Shown here: in pieces, positions 1 through 7,055 of the stretch
How the letters are laid out: each line of letters begins with the position of its first letter
Numbering within the stretch: the first letter of the stretch is position 1
Assembly (NCBI GenBank): GCA_040755715.1
Contig: JBFLXN010000091.1
Location: 1 to 10,723 of the forward strand
Length of the DNA: 10,723 nucleotides
From: JBFLXN01 sp040755715 [NCBI: Candidatus Edwardsbacteria bacterium]
Lineage (GTDB): Bacteria > Edwardsbacteria > AC1 > JBFLXN01
Direction: 5' to 3'
Translations under genes and position numbers: made by a program
Notes under the pieces: model-generated
What the model saw: the letters and a program-made list of their open reading frames with translations, nothing else
What the model was told of the DNA's origin: nothing
Database searches by the model: none

Positions 1-16
1 ATCTTTAACCTCCTCG
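1..16 (-). promoter_or_regulatory. Shine-Dalgarno site of a gene starting at the window edge
   Basis: Read on the minus strand, AGGAGG (14 to 9) is followed by six bases (TTAAAG) and then AT at the very edge, so an ATG whose G lies outside the window would have ideal spacing. It sits just downstream of a good promoter, which supports a new gene starting here on the minus strand. The gene itself is not visible. Confidence 0.55.
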
Positions 17-57
17 GAAATTTTTTGACATTTAAATTATATCATAATTTCCGAGGA
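11..57. repeat. Perfect 12-bp inverted repeat, operator candidate
   Basis: TCCTCGGAAATT (11-22) is the exact reverse complement of AATTTCCGAGGA (46-57), with a 23-bp gap. On the minus strand one arm lies inside the -35/-10 spacer of the promoter at 36-64. The other lies just downstream of the expected transcription start and touches the Shine-Dalgarno site. That placement fits an operator or a 5'-leader hairpin. No U-tract follows the stem on either strand, so a terminator is less likely. Confidence 0.5.
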
Positions 58-1657
58 TACTCAAGAAATAATCAGACTGGAAATCACTATTTTTTGTTGG
101 AATAAATAATTTTTCACCAGTAACTATCATATAAACGCCAGAAGGCAAGTTTACATCAATTCTGTCGCAATTTTTAATCTCTGCTACTTTTTGACCAAGA
201 ACATTATAAATGCCATAATCTCCTCTTCTGCTTATTTTTAGCTCTCTCAAATCTTTTACAGGATTTGGCCATATTTTAAAGTTTTCAAGACCTTTTCCGC
301 CAAGAGCAGTTACAGAAACAGGACCATGCCATATGACAGAACCATCTAAATCAACTTGACCAAGGCGATAATTATAAGTTATATTTCGCTTAACATTTTT
401 GTCAAGATATTTATATTCATAACTTGAATTTGTAGAAGGAATTGTTGCAACATCTTGCCAATTCTGTTCTTCTTGGATTCTTTTTTCTAAGTCCCAGCAA
501 GCTGTATTGCCTCCGTATTCAGTTTTCCACAACGTTAATATATTTCCATCAGCAGTTGGATAAGCTGAAAAGTCTGAAAGCTCTATCGCAGTTACACTTT
601 TAACTTGAAAATATTTTACTTTTTTATCATTATTAGAATTAACATCTTCAGACAATCCAGTTGAGCATATCGCAGCATAACTGCTGACTGGCGTTGCAGT
701 CCAACTGCTAAAAGCAACAAGGCTGTCTTTGCCTCCTTCAAGCGAGACATTTAAACTATCTCTATAAACTTCATTGTTAGTTAAACTATCACGAATGAAA
801 AAGTAAAATCTTGGAATTTGAGTTATTGTCCCATTATTCTTAAGCTTGCCTTTTGGTGTTACAATCGTGCCAACAATATAACTTGAATCAACGCCGACGC
901 TTTCAGCGCTAGCATCGCGGAAAACTGAAAGCTCCGAAGGAAAAATCAAAGAATCAAGCATTGTAGCACAGCCATATTTTAAAGTGTCTAAAAGAAAACT
1001 GACTTTAGTTTGCCATGTTGTGTCACTTTTTTGCTTATAAAGTCTTACAGTTGCAGAATCGCTTGGAAGCCATAATGAATCCTGTTTCTCAAGATTGATA
1101 TAAACTTGAGGAAAAATATCACTTGTATCAACTTTAGTGCTGTCAAGTCCTGAATACTTTAGACAATAATTAATAAATTTTATCTTTTGAGCTGGATTTT
1201 TCTTCAACCATCCTTCTGCTTTTAATGTGTCAGCAACATTGCTTGTATCTTTAACATCCCAAACGCCGAAAGCATGTGCCATAACAGCTTTATCAGGGTC
1301 GTCTAGAAAAGCTGTTGGAAATATTGAAGCTTCATCAAGAGGTCCTTTTCGCATATGTGTAATATAAGTTTTTGAATTTACTGTTAAATAAGCAGACATG
1401 TGTCCAGTATCGCTTGGTGTAGCTGGTGGACTAAAAACATTTGGATCGATGGCCCAATAACCATAAATATCAAAATAGGGGATCTTACAAGTTCCAGTTC
1501 CAGAAGAGCCGTCATTAATTATTAATGAAACATTTGTAGAGTCTGGTTTTTGACTATTCCATGAATCAAATACAAATCCATCAATACCTTTCACTATTCT
1601 TGGAGATAATAAATTCCATAACAAAATAGTTCCTGCAATTAGTTTTGACAATTTCAT
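32..1657 (-). CDS. Secreted surface protein with FnIII-like region and C-terminal sorting domain
   Basis: 541-residue protein starting MKLSKLIAGTILLW, a signal peptide of about 24 residues (charged n-region, hydrophobic core). Most of the body is Ser/Thr/Asp-rich and unrecognised. Around residues 360-450 (TAIELSDFSAYP, then DLEKRIQEEQNW, YNYRLGQVDLDG) it resembles the fibronectin-III-like module that often precedes type IX sorting domains. The C-terminal region has the sorting-domain pattern: FKIWPNPV, then YGIYNVLGQKV, then LPSGVYMI. This suggests export and anchoring at the cell surface. Odd point: after GEKLFIPTK the tail loses family character, and one extra A in the six-base A-run (complement of 90-95) would give a stop at 87-89. 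The extended tail may therefore be a frameshift readthrough. No strong Shine-Dalgarno precedes the ATG; the stop of the upstream surface gene is 57 bp away, so the two are probably co-transcribed. Confidence 0.75.
   Translation of the reverse strand: MKLSKLIAGTILLWNLLSPRIVKGIDGFVFDSWNSQKPDSTNVSLIINDGSSGTGTCKIPYFDIYGYWAIDPNVFSPPATPSDTGHMSAYLTVNSKTYITHMRKGPLDEASIFPTAFLDDPDKAVMAHAFGVWDVKDTSNVADTLKAEGWLKKNPAQKIKFINYCLKYSGLDSTKVDTSDIFPQVYINLEKQDSLWLPSDSATVRLYKQKSDTTWQTKVSFLLDTLKYGCATMLDSLIFPSELSVFRDASAESVGVDSSYIVGTIVTPKGKLKNNGTITQIPRFYFFIRDSLTNNEVYRDSLNVSLEGGKDSLVAFSSWTATPVSSYAAICSTGLSEDVNSNNDKKVKYFQVKSVTAIELSDFSAYPTADGNILTLWKTEYGGNTACWDLEKRIQEEQNWQDVATIPSTNSSYEYKYLDKNVKRNITYNYRLGQVDLDGSVIWHGPVSVTALGGKGLENFKIWPNPVKDLRELKISRRGDYGIYNVLGQKVAEIKNCDRIDVNLPSGVYMIVTGEKLFIPTKNSDFQSDYFLSILGNYDII
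36..64 (-). promoter_or_regulatory. Sigma-70-like promoter, TTGAGT-17-TATAAT
   Basis: On the minus strand a -35 box TTGAGT (64 to 59) is separated by exactly 17 bp from a perfect -10 box TATAAT (41 to 36). Transcription would start near position 29 and run out of the left edge, with AGGAGG about 15 bases further on. The promoter overlaps the last codons of the surface-protein reading frame, which may mean that this frame really ends earlier (see that entry). Confidence 0.6.
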
Positions 1658-1714
1658 TCACAACTAAAATAAAAGAAGTTTTTAAATCTTTCGTTTGTTA
1701 CTATTTAGGTGTAA

Positions 1715-2392
1715 TTACTCTTGAACCCAATTGCCAGAATTCGTGACTCTAATTAAATATGGAACGCCAGGTTCTAGAGAAATATTTGGATTTAGTTGGC
1801 ATTTAGGCAAAATCACTGGCAGTTGTTGTAAAGCATCCCATCTTGTTATGGTACTGCTTCCATTCATAATCCCTTTTGTAATTAACTTATTACACAAATC
1901 TTTTGCAGTTTTTATTTGTGTGTCCAGAGGAAGTACAATGTAGTTTTCGCTAAATGTCCCTGGCACATATTTCAACTCAAACGTCACATGCTTGGGCATT
2001 TTGCCTGTCCAATAAATGTCTTTTTCAGTCATGGCTGAAACAAAATAAGGCATGCCTTGCACAACTTGAAACTCGCCTGTCACTGTCATTTCTGTGATAT
2101 TTGAAGTTGCATTAGTGTATCGACTATAAGCTGTTCCAAAATTTTTTTGTTGCCTAGGATTCCATTGTGCGACATAGTCAAAAGGCCCTGATGCAAGTAA
2201 ATTGTAACTTGAGCTGTCGCCTTGCATATTAACAAGCCAGTTGATGTTTGTTTTTCTTGCAGGATTTGTTGAAGTTGATCTTCTTAATTCTTGCTTAAAA
2301 ACAACCATAATCTCGCTTTCACGCTGGCAAGAAATTCCAGCTTGACTGCATAACTCGTATTTAATACCTATGTGCTGTCTCCATGTCACCAT
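1715..2392 (-). CDS. Surface/adhesin-like protein, C-terminal part, probably 5'-truncated
   Basis: 225-residue frame. From about residue 40 onward it reads as a secreted-protein domain (TNINWLVNMQGDSSSYNLL, FDYVAQWNPRQQ, PKHVTFELKYVPGTFSENY, LEPGVPYLIRVTNSGNW), rich in aromatic and Asn/Ser/Thr residues. I know this only as a type of extracellular protein in candidate-phylum genomes and cannot name it. There is no signal peptide: the N-terminus (MVTWRQHIG... with several Cys) looks unrelated to a secreted protein. The ATG lies only 14 bases beyond the attC-like site at 2406-2463, so the 5' end was probably lost or replaced when the cassette arrived. It is followed by the other surface gene in the same direction. 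It could be an intact small gene or a pseudogene fragment; I favour the fragment. Confidence 0.5.
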   Translation of the reverse strand: MVTWRQHIGIKYELCSQAGISCQRESEIMVVFKQELRRSTSTNPARKTNINWLVNMQGDSSSYNLLASGPFDYVAQWNPRQQKNFGTAYSRYTNATSNITEMTVTGEFQVVQGMPYFVSAMTEKDIYWTGKMPKHVTFELKYVPGTFSENYIVLPLDTQIKTAKDLCNKLITKGIMNGSSTITRWDALQQLPVILPKCQLNPNISLEPGVPYLIRVTNSGNWVQE

Positions 2393-2405
2393 CTCGGCAC
2401 TTGCC

Positions 2406-2457
2406 GCCTAAAGCCAAAGCTCAGCCACCGCCTTTGGCGCTCGGCTGCAACGACTGG

Positions 2458-2463
<6 letters not shown>
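2406..2463 (-). other. attC: Integron attC-like site (59-base-element type)
   Basis: On the minus strand: R'' GTCTAAC (2463 to 2457, fits RYYYAAC), then CAGTCGTTG, a central imperfect stem CAGCC-gag-CGCC-aaa-GGCG-gt-GGCTG (2447 to 2422) with unequal bulges, then AGCTTTGGC, and R' TTTAGGC (2412 to 2406, one mismatch to GTTRRRY at its first base). Length is 58 bp, typical of short attC sites. The order R''-stem-R', the unpaired bases in the stem and the outer flanking sequence all match the aadA-type attC layout as I remember it. The antitoxin stop codon TAA lies inside R'', as is common for integron cassettes. The insertion point would be between 2412 and 2411. Confidence 0.72.
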
Positions 2464-2986
<523 letters not shown>

Positions 2987-3004
2987 CTATGGACCTTGCC
3001 TTTC

Positions 3005-3044
3005 GCCGCCTAAGATAAAGCTCAGCCACGCTTCGAACATTGAC
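3005..3044 (-). other. Second, degenerate attC-like half site bounding the brnT cassette
   Basis: Shares GCCGCCTAA (3005-3013 against 2403-2411) and AAAGCTCAGCCAC (3017-3029 against 2416-2428), in the same orientation and nearly the same spacing as the full attC-like site. It therefore carries the R' half (CTTAGGC on the minus strand) but lacks the central GC hairpin and a recognisable R''. It lies just upstream of brnT, where the 3' half of a preceding attC would be expected. The DNA between the two copies, about 600 bp, would be one cassette. Confidence 0.6.
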
Positions 3045-3196
3045 ACTACTTTGTTAAAATTTTTCTTAGAAATTTTTAGATTTTTCTTGATTTTTGCATA
3101 CCTCTTCCTGTAAGATATTGATAAACAAAAAATTATAATCTCAAATACTTCTTACCTTTCACCAGCAATTGATTACTTACAGTAAAAGAGTCATAA

Positions 3197-3254
3197 TCAT
3201 TTTAACACCCAACCCAAAATCGCCACAATTGCTACCAGTCCCGCAATACACCAG
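3197..3254 (-). pseudogene. Duplicated 3' end of the NuoL-like gene (remnant)
   Basis: Bases 3199-3254 match 4642-4697 at 53 of 56 positions. On the minus strand they encode WCIAGLVAIVAILGWVLK followed by TGA, identical in protein to the end of the NuoL-like gene at 4640-6511. The three differences (GCG/GCA, GTA/GTG, GCA/GCC) are all third-codon synonymous changes, and the stop is TGA instead of TAA. Similarity stops abruptly at about 3255. It is a leftover of either a second NuoL-like gene or a partial duplication. The toxin-antitoxin block lies exactly between the two copies. Confidence 0.8.
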
Positions 3255-3260
3255 ACAGGT

Positions 3261-3285
3261 AAAACAAGCAACAACTTGATGTTGC
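3261..3285 (-). terminator. Possible rho-independent terminator of the toxin-antitoxin block
   Basis: On the minus strand GCAACA (3285-3280), loop TCAAGT, TGTTGC (3273-3268) forms a perfect 6-bp stem followed by TTGTTTT. It lies 25 bp after the DUF5615 gene, where the operon should end. A second small hairpin, CATTGA-gatt-TCAATG (3308-3293), lies between. The stem is short and the U-tract is interrupted, so this is only a candidate. Confidence 0.4.
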
Positions 3286-3309
3286 CACTTCACATTGAAA
3301 TCTCAATGA

Positions 3310-3678
3310 TTATTCATAATAAGGAATCTCTCTAACTCTTATCTTACTCTCGGAAATGACAACAAATTTTCCATATAGAGAACTTCCATACTCAAAAAGC
3401 ACCCTAACTACAGACCTACAAGTATTCTCCATTTCTTCAGATTTGTATCTCAAAAATATTACGCCTACATTTCTTTCCCCGTAGGCAAAAATCCATTCTC
3501 CAAAATCGCTATCTTCAGTTAGAAGCAAAGTATTCTCTTTTCTCGCCAGTTCTAAGACTTCTTTGTCTGATGCTCCCTTGTAGTTCTTCAAAACGGAGAT
3601 AACTTCAAAACCTCTATCTACCAGCTCATTAATTATTCTATAATCAACATTCTCATCAGCGAGAATCTTAAGTAGCAA
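3310..3678 (-). CDS. DUF5615 PIN-like toxin
   Basis: 122-residue protein with the DUF5615 signature: N-terminal KILADENVDYRIINEL (acidic D/E residues of a PIN-like active site), then DRGFEVISV, ASDKEVLELARKENTLLLTEDSDFGEWIF (second acidic cluster EDSDF) and VGVIFLRY. Such proteins are presumed metal-dependent RNases acting as toxins with DUF433 partners; the toxin role is known at family level only. The start is TTG at 3678, reading TTG CTA CTT, and is decided by AGGAGG six bases upstream, inside the 3' end of the DUF433 gene. The two genes overlap by 11 bp and so should be translationally coupled. All key acidic residues are present and length is normal. Confidence 0.85.
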   Translation of the reverse strand: MLLKILADENVDYRIINELVDRGFEVISVLKNYKGASDKEVLELARKENTLLLTEDSDFGEWIFAYGERNVGVIFLRYKSEEMENTCRSVVRVLFEYGSSLYGKFVVISESKIRVREIPYYE

Positions 3679-3892
3679 TTAGTTCCTCCTTTGATATTAC
3701 CTCAGCAGAGTAAGAAAGTGCCGCCAAGATATCTTCTCTCCTTAGATGCGGATATACTTCTAACAATTCTTCTATTGAAGCTCCTTCTGCAAGTTTCCTT
3801 AGCAGAAGCTCAACGGTTATTCTTGTCCCCTTAATTACAGGCTTACCGAGCATCACATTGGGATTTACGGTTATTCTTTCTCTATAATTCAT
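3668..3892 (-). CDS. DUF433 antitoxin
   Basis: 74-residue protein from the ATG at 3892: MNYRERITVNPNVMLGKPVIKGTRI, then TVELLLRKLAEGASIEELLEVYPHL, RREDILAALSYSAEVI. This is the classic DUF433 domain: a GKPVIKGTRI strand-turn motif followed by a helix-turn-helix-like region, thought to bind the DUF5615 partner and operator DNA. I chose 3892 over the longer frame from 3922 because the family begins at this point and AGAGG lies about nine bases upstream. It overlaps the preceding small gene by 11 bp and the DUF5615 toxin by 11 bp, making a compact coupled set. Confidence 0.85.
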   Translation of the reverse strand: MNYRERITVNPNVMLGKPVIKGTRITVELLLRKLAEGASIEELLEVYPHLRREDILAALSYSAEVISKEELIAT

Positions 3893-4091
3893 AGTTTTTA
3901 ACCTCTTCTGTACGTGATACAACTTTAGGATGCCATCCGAGTTTCTTACAAAATTCTTCCCGAACTATAATAAATTTATGTTTCTTCCCTTCCAGAGACA
4001 AATGTTTGTCTTCTTCATAAATCTTTTTTTGAATCTCGTGAATCTCATCAAGCACTGTATCTTTTGGATTAAGTTCTGATACTTTATACAT
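3882..4091 (-). CDS. Small protein partnered with the PIN gene, likely antitoxin
   Basis: 69-residue charged protein, MYKVSELNPKDTVLDEIHEI followed by QKKIYEEDKHL. The opening YKVSELNPKDTVLDEIHEIQKKIYEE resembles short partner proteins often found after VapC-like PIN genes of the YLDTTIPNY type, which suggests an antitoxin; this is inference from position and general character. It has no membrane segment. Its ATG overlaps the end of the PIN frame by 8 bp and its stop overlaps the DUF433 start by 11 bp. With the toxin gene broken, it may be an orphan antitoxin that now serves only as a linker in the transcript. The C-terminal part (REEFCKKLGWHPKVVS) I do not recognise. Confidence 0.55.
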   Translation of the reverse strand: MYKVSELNPKDTVLDEIHEIQKKIYEEDKHLSLEGKKHKFIIVREEFCKKLGWHPKVVSRTEEVKNYEL

Positions 4092-4640
4092 CTATTACCT
4101 CCTCAGGAATAACTATCCTTGGGGTTTTATATCCTAATAAAAGATTTATCGCTGTTATTCTATCAATCGTCTTTATTTTCACGATATGTTCAAAATTGTA
4201 ACTAACTAAAAAATCCATCTCATAGACAGTTGCAAAAGCAATATGTAAAGCGTCATTCATATTTTCTTCAGGTATGATTTTTTTCTCCACATATTCATTC
4301 CCTAAAGAAATACATTCATCCGTAATTTCTAATACAGAAAACTCCTTTACGAATTGAACTAATTTTTCTCGCAGAATACCGTCTTTAGTCTCTGATAATT
4401 CTCTTATTACTACATCTGAAATATAACCTTCATATTTCTTTGCTTTAGTGCATTCAAATAATTCACTTGCCGATTTTTGTTTGTCAAGAACATATTCATA
4501 AGGAATCCAGGAGAGCAGGAAATTCCCGACTTCGTCGGGACTGGTTTCCTTATAAAAAATTGAATTTGCTAGGCGCGAGCATGTTCATTAAATGCATAAT
4601 TGGGGATTGTTGTATCAAGATAAATTTTGGCTATTCGCAT
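4084..4640 (-). pseudogene. VapC-like PIN-domain toxin, disrupted by an 89-bp insertion
   Basis: The frame opens with MRIAKIYLDTTIPNYAFNE, the N-terminal PIN motif with its first catalytic Asp, then reaches TAG at 4569-4571 after 23 codons. The rest, in another frame, reads VLDKQKSASELFECTKAKK, then GYISDVVIREL (conserved Glu), MNDALHIAFATVYEMDFLVS (conserved Asp) and ends PRIVIPEEVIDV. Removing the 89 bp at 4498-4586 rejoins these as AFNEYVLDKQ with no frame problem, giving a 155-residue protein, the normal length for this family. Only the last 68 codons (from 4290) remain open with an ATG. The intact start, TAATG, overlaps the stop of the NuoL-like gene by one base, so the ancestral toxin was translated by coupling. 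The gene is probably inactive as it stands. Confidence 0.85.
4488..4586. mobile_element. 89-bp MITE-like palindromic insertion with imperfect direct repeats
   Basis: The insert is 4498-4586. On the minus strand GAACATGCTC (4586-4577) at one end is repeated as GAATATGTTC (4497-4488) at the other, 8 of 10 identical, like an aged target duplication. Inside are nested inverted repeats: AAGGAATCCAG (4500-4510) against CTGGTTTCCTT (4541-4551), one mismatch, and TCCCGAC-ttc-GTCGGGA (4524-4540), perfect. It has no coding capacity. The length (3n+2) explains the frameshift it causes in the PIN gene. Confidence 0.7.
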
Positions 4641-6511
4641 TATTTTAACACCCAACCCAAAATCGCCACAATGGCCACCAGTCCTGCAATACACCAGGAG
4701 AGATAGGTAGAATAATACCCAGTATGAACTCCTCGCAAACCTTCGGTAAATACCCTACCGGTTTGAACAATCGCCTTCTCATAAATCCAGTCAATCGCCC
4801 TGTCAATCGCCACGAAGACAACTTGAGAAAACCCTCTGGCTAATTTCATTCCCTGATGATAAAGGTCAAAGACCCTTTCTTCTGCTCTTTCATAAATCCA
4901 GTGTAAGACCGGCAAATTATGAATTACTTCAGAAGCCAGATGTGCCTTCTCTTCCTGCTTCTTCCAGCCATAAGTGTGAATCAAAAGAGCAATCACAAGG
5001 CAAAGCACAGAAATGCCGGCAATGGGATTGATGAGATTTAGCCCTTCTCGCCAGAATTCAAGATGATGTTCGTGAACGATTTCTGGATGCTCGCCTAAAA
5101 TCGGCTCAATCAAGAATTTCAAAGGAAGTTTGCTGTATAGACCGAAGAGAATACAACCAAAAGCCAGAGCAAGCATAGGAATCAAAAGCGAGACGCTACT
5201 TTCTTTCACTTTAGGAATATCTTTTGTTCTTGGGCCAAGAAATGTAGAATGTCCGAGTTTCAAGAATGAAGCAAATGTAAAGATTGCCCCAATCCAGGCG
5301 GCAATGGGAAAAATGATGTAGCCCGTTTCATAAGAACCGTGGAAAACCATCTCTTTTGAGACAAATCCATTAAACGGCCAGACGCCGGAGATTGACAGAG
5401 CCGCTACAGAAAAACAGAAGAAGGTAATTGGCATCTCTCTCCCCAAGCCGCCAAGTTTTTTCAACTCGGTAGTGCCAGCCCGATATTCTACAGAACCACC
5501 ACTTAAAAAGAGACAGCATTTATACATCGCATGATTGAGCATATGGAAGATACCGCCGGCAATGCCAATCGGAATTCCTGTGCCTACACCGAGCACCATA
5601 TAGCCTACCTGACTGATTGCATGAAATGAAAGAAGTTTTTTAAAGTCCTTTTGAATAAGCGCCATCAAGACAGCAAAGACAATGGTTACCGCACCTACCG
5701 TCATCAGGATAATACTAAATAGGTCATTCGTCTTGATGATAAAGAAATCCAGGGAAATTCTGGCCAAAAGATAGATGCCTAAAAGCTTTTCTAGGGAAGC
5801 CGGCAGATAAGCCATCACTGTCACTGGTGCGTCTATAGCCGCATCAGGAATCCACTGATGAAATGGCATAGCCCCGGCTTTGGCTAACGCGCCAATAGCC
5901 ATTAGAACGAAAGCTACCGCCGCCAAACCAGTAGTCGGAATGTGAATCTCGGACATTGTCAAAGTTCCTGTAATATTCCAGAGAATTATAATCCCGAGAA
6001 TCATCAAGAAGTCAGAAACACCCACAATCACAAAACTTTTGAGCGCTGTTCTCCAGGATTCACTTCCACCAATCGTAATTAGACCGTACAGAGTAATGAG
6101 TAATGCCTCCCAGAAGAAGAGGAGGACAACAAAATTGTTCGCCAGAATAGCACCATTGGTGAAAGCCGCTGTCAGAAGAAAATAACTATAATATTCAGGA
6201 AGTCTTCGCCAGTTAGACATTTTGCTCACAGAATAAATAGAGAGCAAAACTACAAAACCAGCGGCCGCCAATAAGATAAACTTACTGAAATAGTAGAGGC
6301 GAAGGTCAAAGTCAATCCCGAAACTTGTCCAAGGAATGAGAAGTCTCAATTCTTTCAAAGCAAAAAGCTTTCCTGCCAGAACCAAAAGTATTAAAGAAGT
6401 AAGAATTGCCAACCATTCTTTCGGCCATTTGATTTTTGAAGGAATCAGAAGGCAGATGCCACCGATAACTGCAGGCAGCAAAATTGGAATAAGCAGAATA
6501 TTAGGATTCAT
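4640..6511 (-). CDS. NuoL/MrpA-type proton-pumping membrane subunit (complex I or energy-converting hydrogenase family)
   Basis: 623-residue polytopic membrane protein of the proton-conducting transporter family, moving H+ or Na+ across the inner membrane as part of a respiratory complex I or group 4 hydrogenase-like complex. Key antiporter residues are visible: Glu in FFWEALLITLYGLI (about residue 134), Lys in GALAKAGAMPFHQWIPDA (about 214), His in SFHAISQVGYM and FHMLNHAMYKCCLF, and Lys in GVWPFNGFVSKEM. About 14-16 membrane helices. After residue 500 there is an amphipathic charged stretch (WIYERAEERVFDLYHQGMKL) ending in a final helix, longer than a plain antiporter core. GAGGTG five bases before the ATG lies in the flavodoxin 3' end, and the genes overlap by 11 bp. 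No catalytic or quinone-site subunit is present, so NuoL versus hydrogenase/Ehr subunit cannot be settled. Confidence 0.85.
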   Translation of the reverse strand: MNPNILLIPILLPAVIGGICLLIPSKIKWPKEWLAILTSLILLVLAGKLFALKELRLLIPWTSFGIDFDLRLYYFSKFILLAAAGFVVLLSIYSVSKMSNWRRLPEYYSYFLLTAAFTNGAILANNFVVLLFFWEALLITLYGLITIGGSESWRTALKSFVIVGVSDFLMILGIIILWNITGTLTMSEIHIPTTGLAAVAFVLMAIGALAKAGAMPFHQWIPDAAIDAPVTVMAYLPASLEKLLGIYLLARISLDFFIIKTNDLFSIILMTVGAVTIVFAVLMALIQKDFKKLLSFHAISQVGYMVLGVGTGIPIGIAGGIFHMLNHAMYKCCLFLSGGSVEYRAGTTELKKLGGLGREMPITFFCFSVAALSISGVWPFNGFVSKEMVFHGSYETGYIIFPIAAWIGAIFTFASFLKLGHSTFLGPRTKDIPKVKESSVSLLIPMLALAFGCILFGLYSKLPLKFLIEPILGEHPEIVHEHHLEFWREGLNLINPIAGISVLCLVIALLIHTYGWKKQEEKAHLASEVIHNLPVLHWIYERAEERVFDLYHQGMKLARGFSQVVFVAIDRAIDWIYEKAIVQTGRVFTEGLRGVHTGYYSTYLSWCIAGLVAIVAILGWVLK

Positions 6512-6983
6512 TTTGACACCTCACTTTTTCTATAAATTCTTTTATTTTTTGAATATGTTTTCCTCGCATTATTTCTTCTGTTCTCAGTTCAAGTAAACTT
6601 AGCGGTTTTTTCCCGCATAAAACTTCCATTTCTTTCAATGTCTGTTCACCTCCTACACCACCTTCTGTACAAAAGAATGCTACCTTTTCAAATTTGTCTT
6701 TATTTTCAGTAATATATGTTCTCACTGCTGGTGACATAGTGAATGCCCACACCGGAGTCCCGATAATTACAATATTATACAATGAAGGCTCTTTTTCAGT
6801 CTTTCTAATGGTAGTGAGCTTTTTATAAGTAGCATCTCTTCCAGCCCTGATGTACCCCAGGAGACCTGCTCTGCTTGTTGTATCAAAAATTTCTTCCATA
6901 TCACATTTAAGAATATCGGCGATATGTTCAGCAATCTTTTTTGTTCTTCCTGTTCTTGAGTAAAAAACAACCAGCGCTTTCAT
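6501..6983 (-). CDS. Flavodoxin-family protein
   Basis: 160-residue cytoplasmic flavoprotein. The FMN phosphate-binding loop YSRTGRTKKIAEHIA is at residues 8-22; IVIIGTPVWAFTMSPAVRTYI (about 71-91) is the isoalloxazine-side loop with its Trp; FFCTEGGVGGEQTLKEME follows as the third FMN contact region. It probably carries electrons or acts as an NAD(P)H-linked FMN reductase-like protein. It overlaps the NuoL-like gene by 11 bp, implying coupled translation and perhaps a shared redox role, although this may simply be operon packing. The start at 6983 has only a weak AGG about eight bases upstream. It is complete, with no missing motif. Confidence 0.85.
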   Translation of the reverse strand: MKALVVFYSRTGRTKKIAEHIADILKCDMEEIFDTTSRAGLLGYIRAGRDATYKKLTTIRKTEKEPSLYNIVIIGTPVWAFTMSPAVRTYITENKDKFEKVAFFCTEGGVGGEQTLKEMEVLCGKKPLSLLELRTEEIMRGKHIQKIKEFIEKVRCQNES

Positions 6984-7055
6984 CTTTCGAACCTGTTATC
7001 TCCCTCTCTTCTCCTTTTCTTCTCTGCTCGCTTTCGCTACTAGCAAAGATTTCAG

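Noticed and set aside
11-57. The 12-bp inverted repeat as a transcription terminator
   Set aside because: The loop is long (23 bp) and no U-tract follows on either strand. It overlaps a promoter and a ribosome binding site, which fits an operator better.
4084-4290. A 68-codon open frame as an independent small gene
   Set aside because: Its sequence is the C-terminal half of a PIN domain, and the N-terminal half is present upstream across an 89-bp insertion. It is part of a broken gene.
6970-7000. GGTTCGAA on the minus strand as the T-arm of a tRNA
   Set aside because: No acceptor stem, anticodon arm or CCA-proximal pairing could be found around it. It lies just before the flavodoxin start.
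7030-7050. Imperfect hairpin CTTTCGCTA/CTAGCAAAG downstream of guaA as a terminator
   Set aside because: The stem is imperfect and on the minus strand it is followed by purine-rich sequence with no U-tract.
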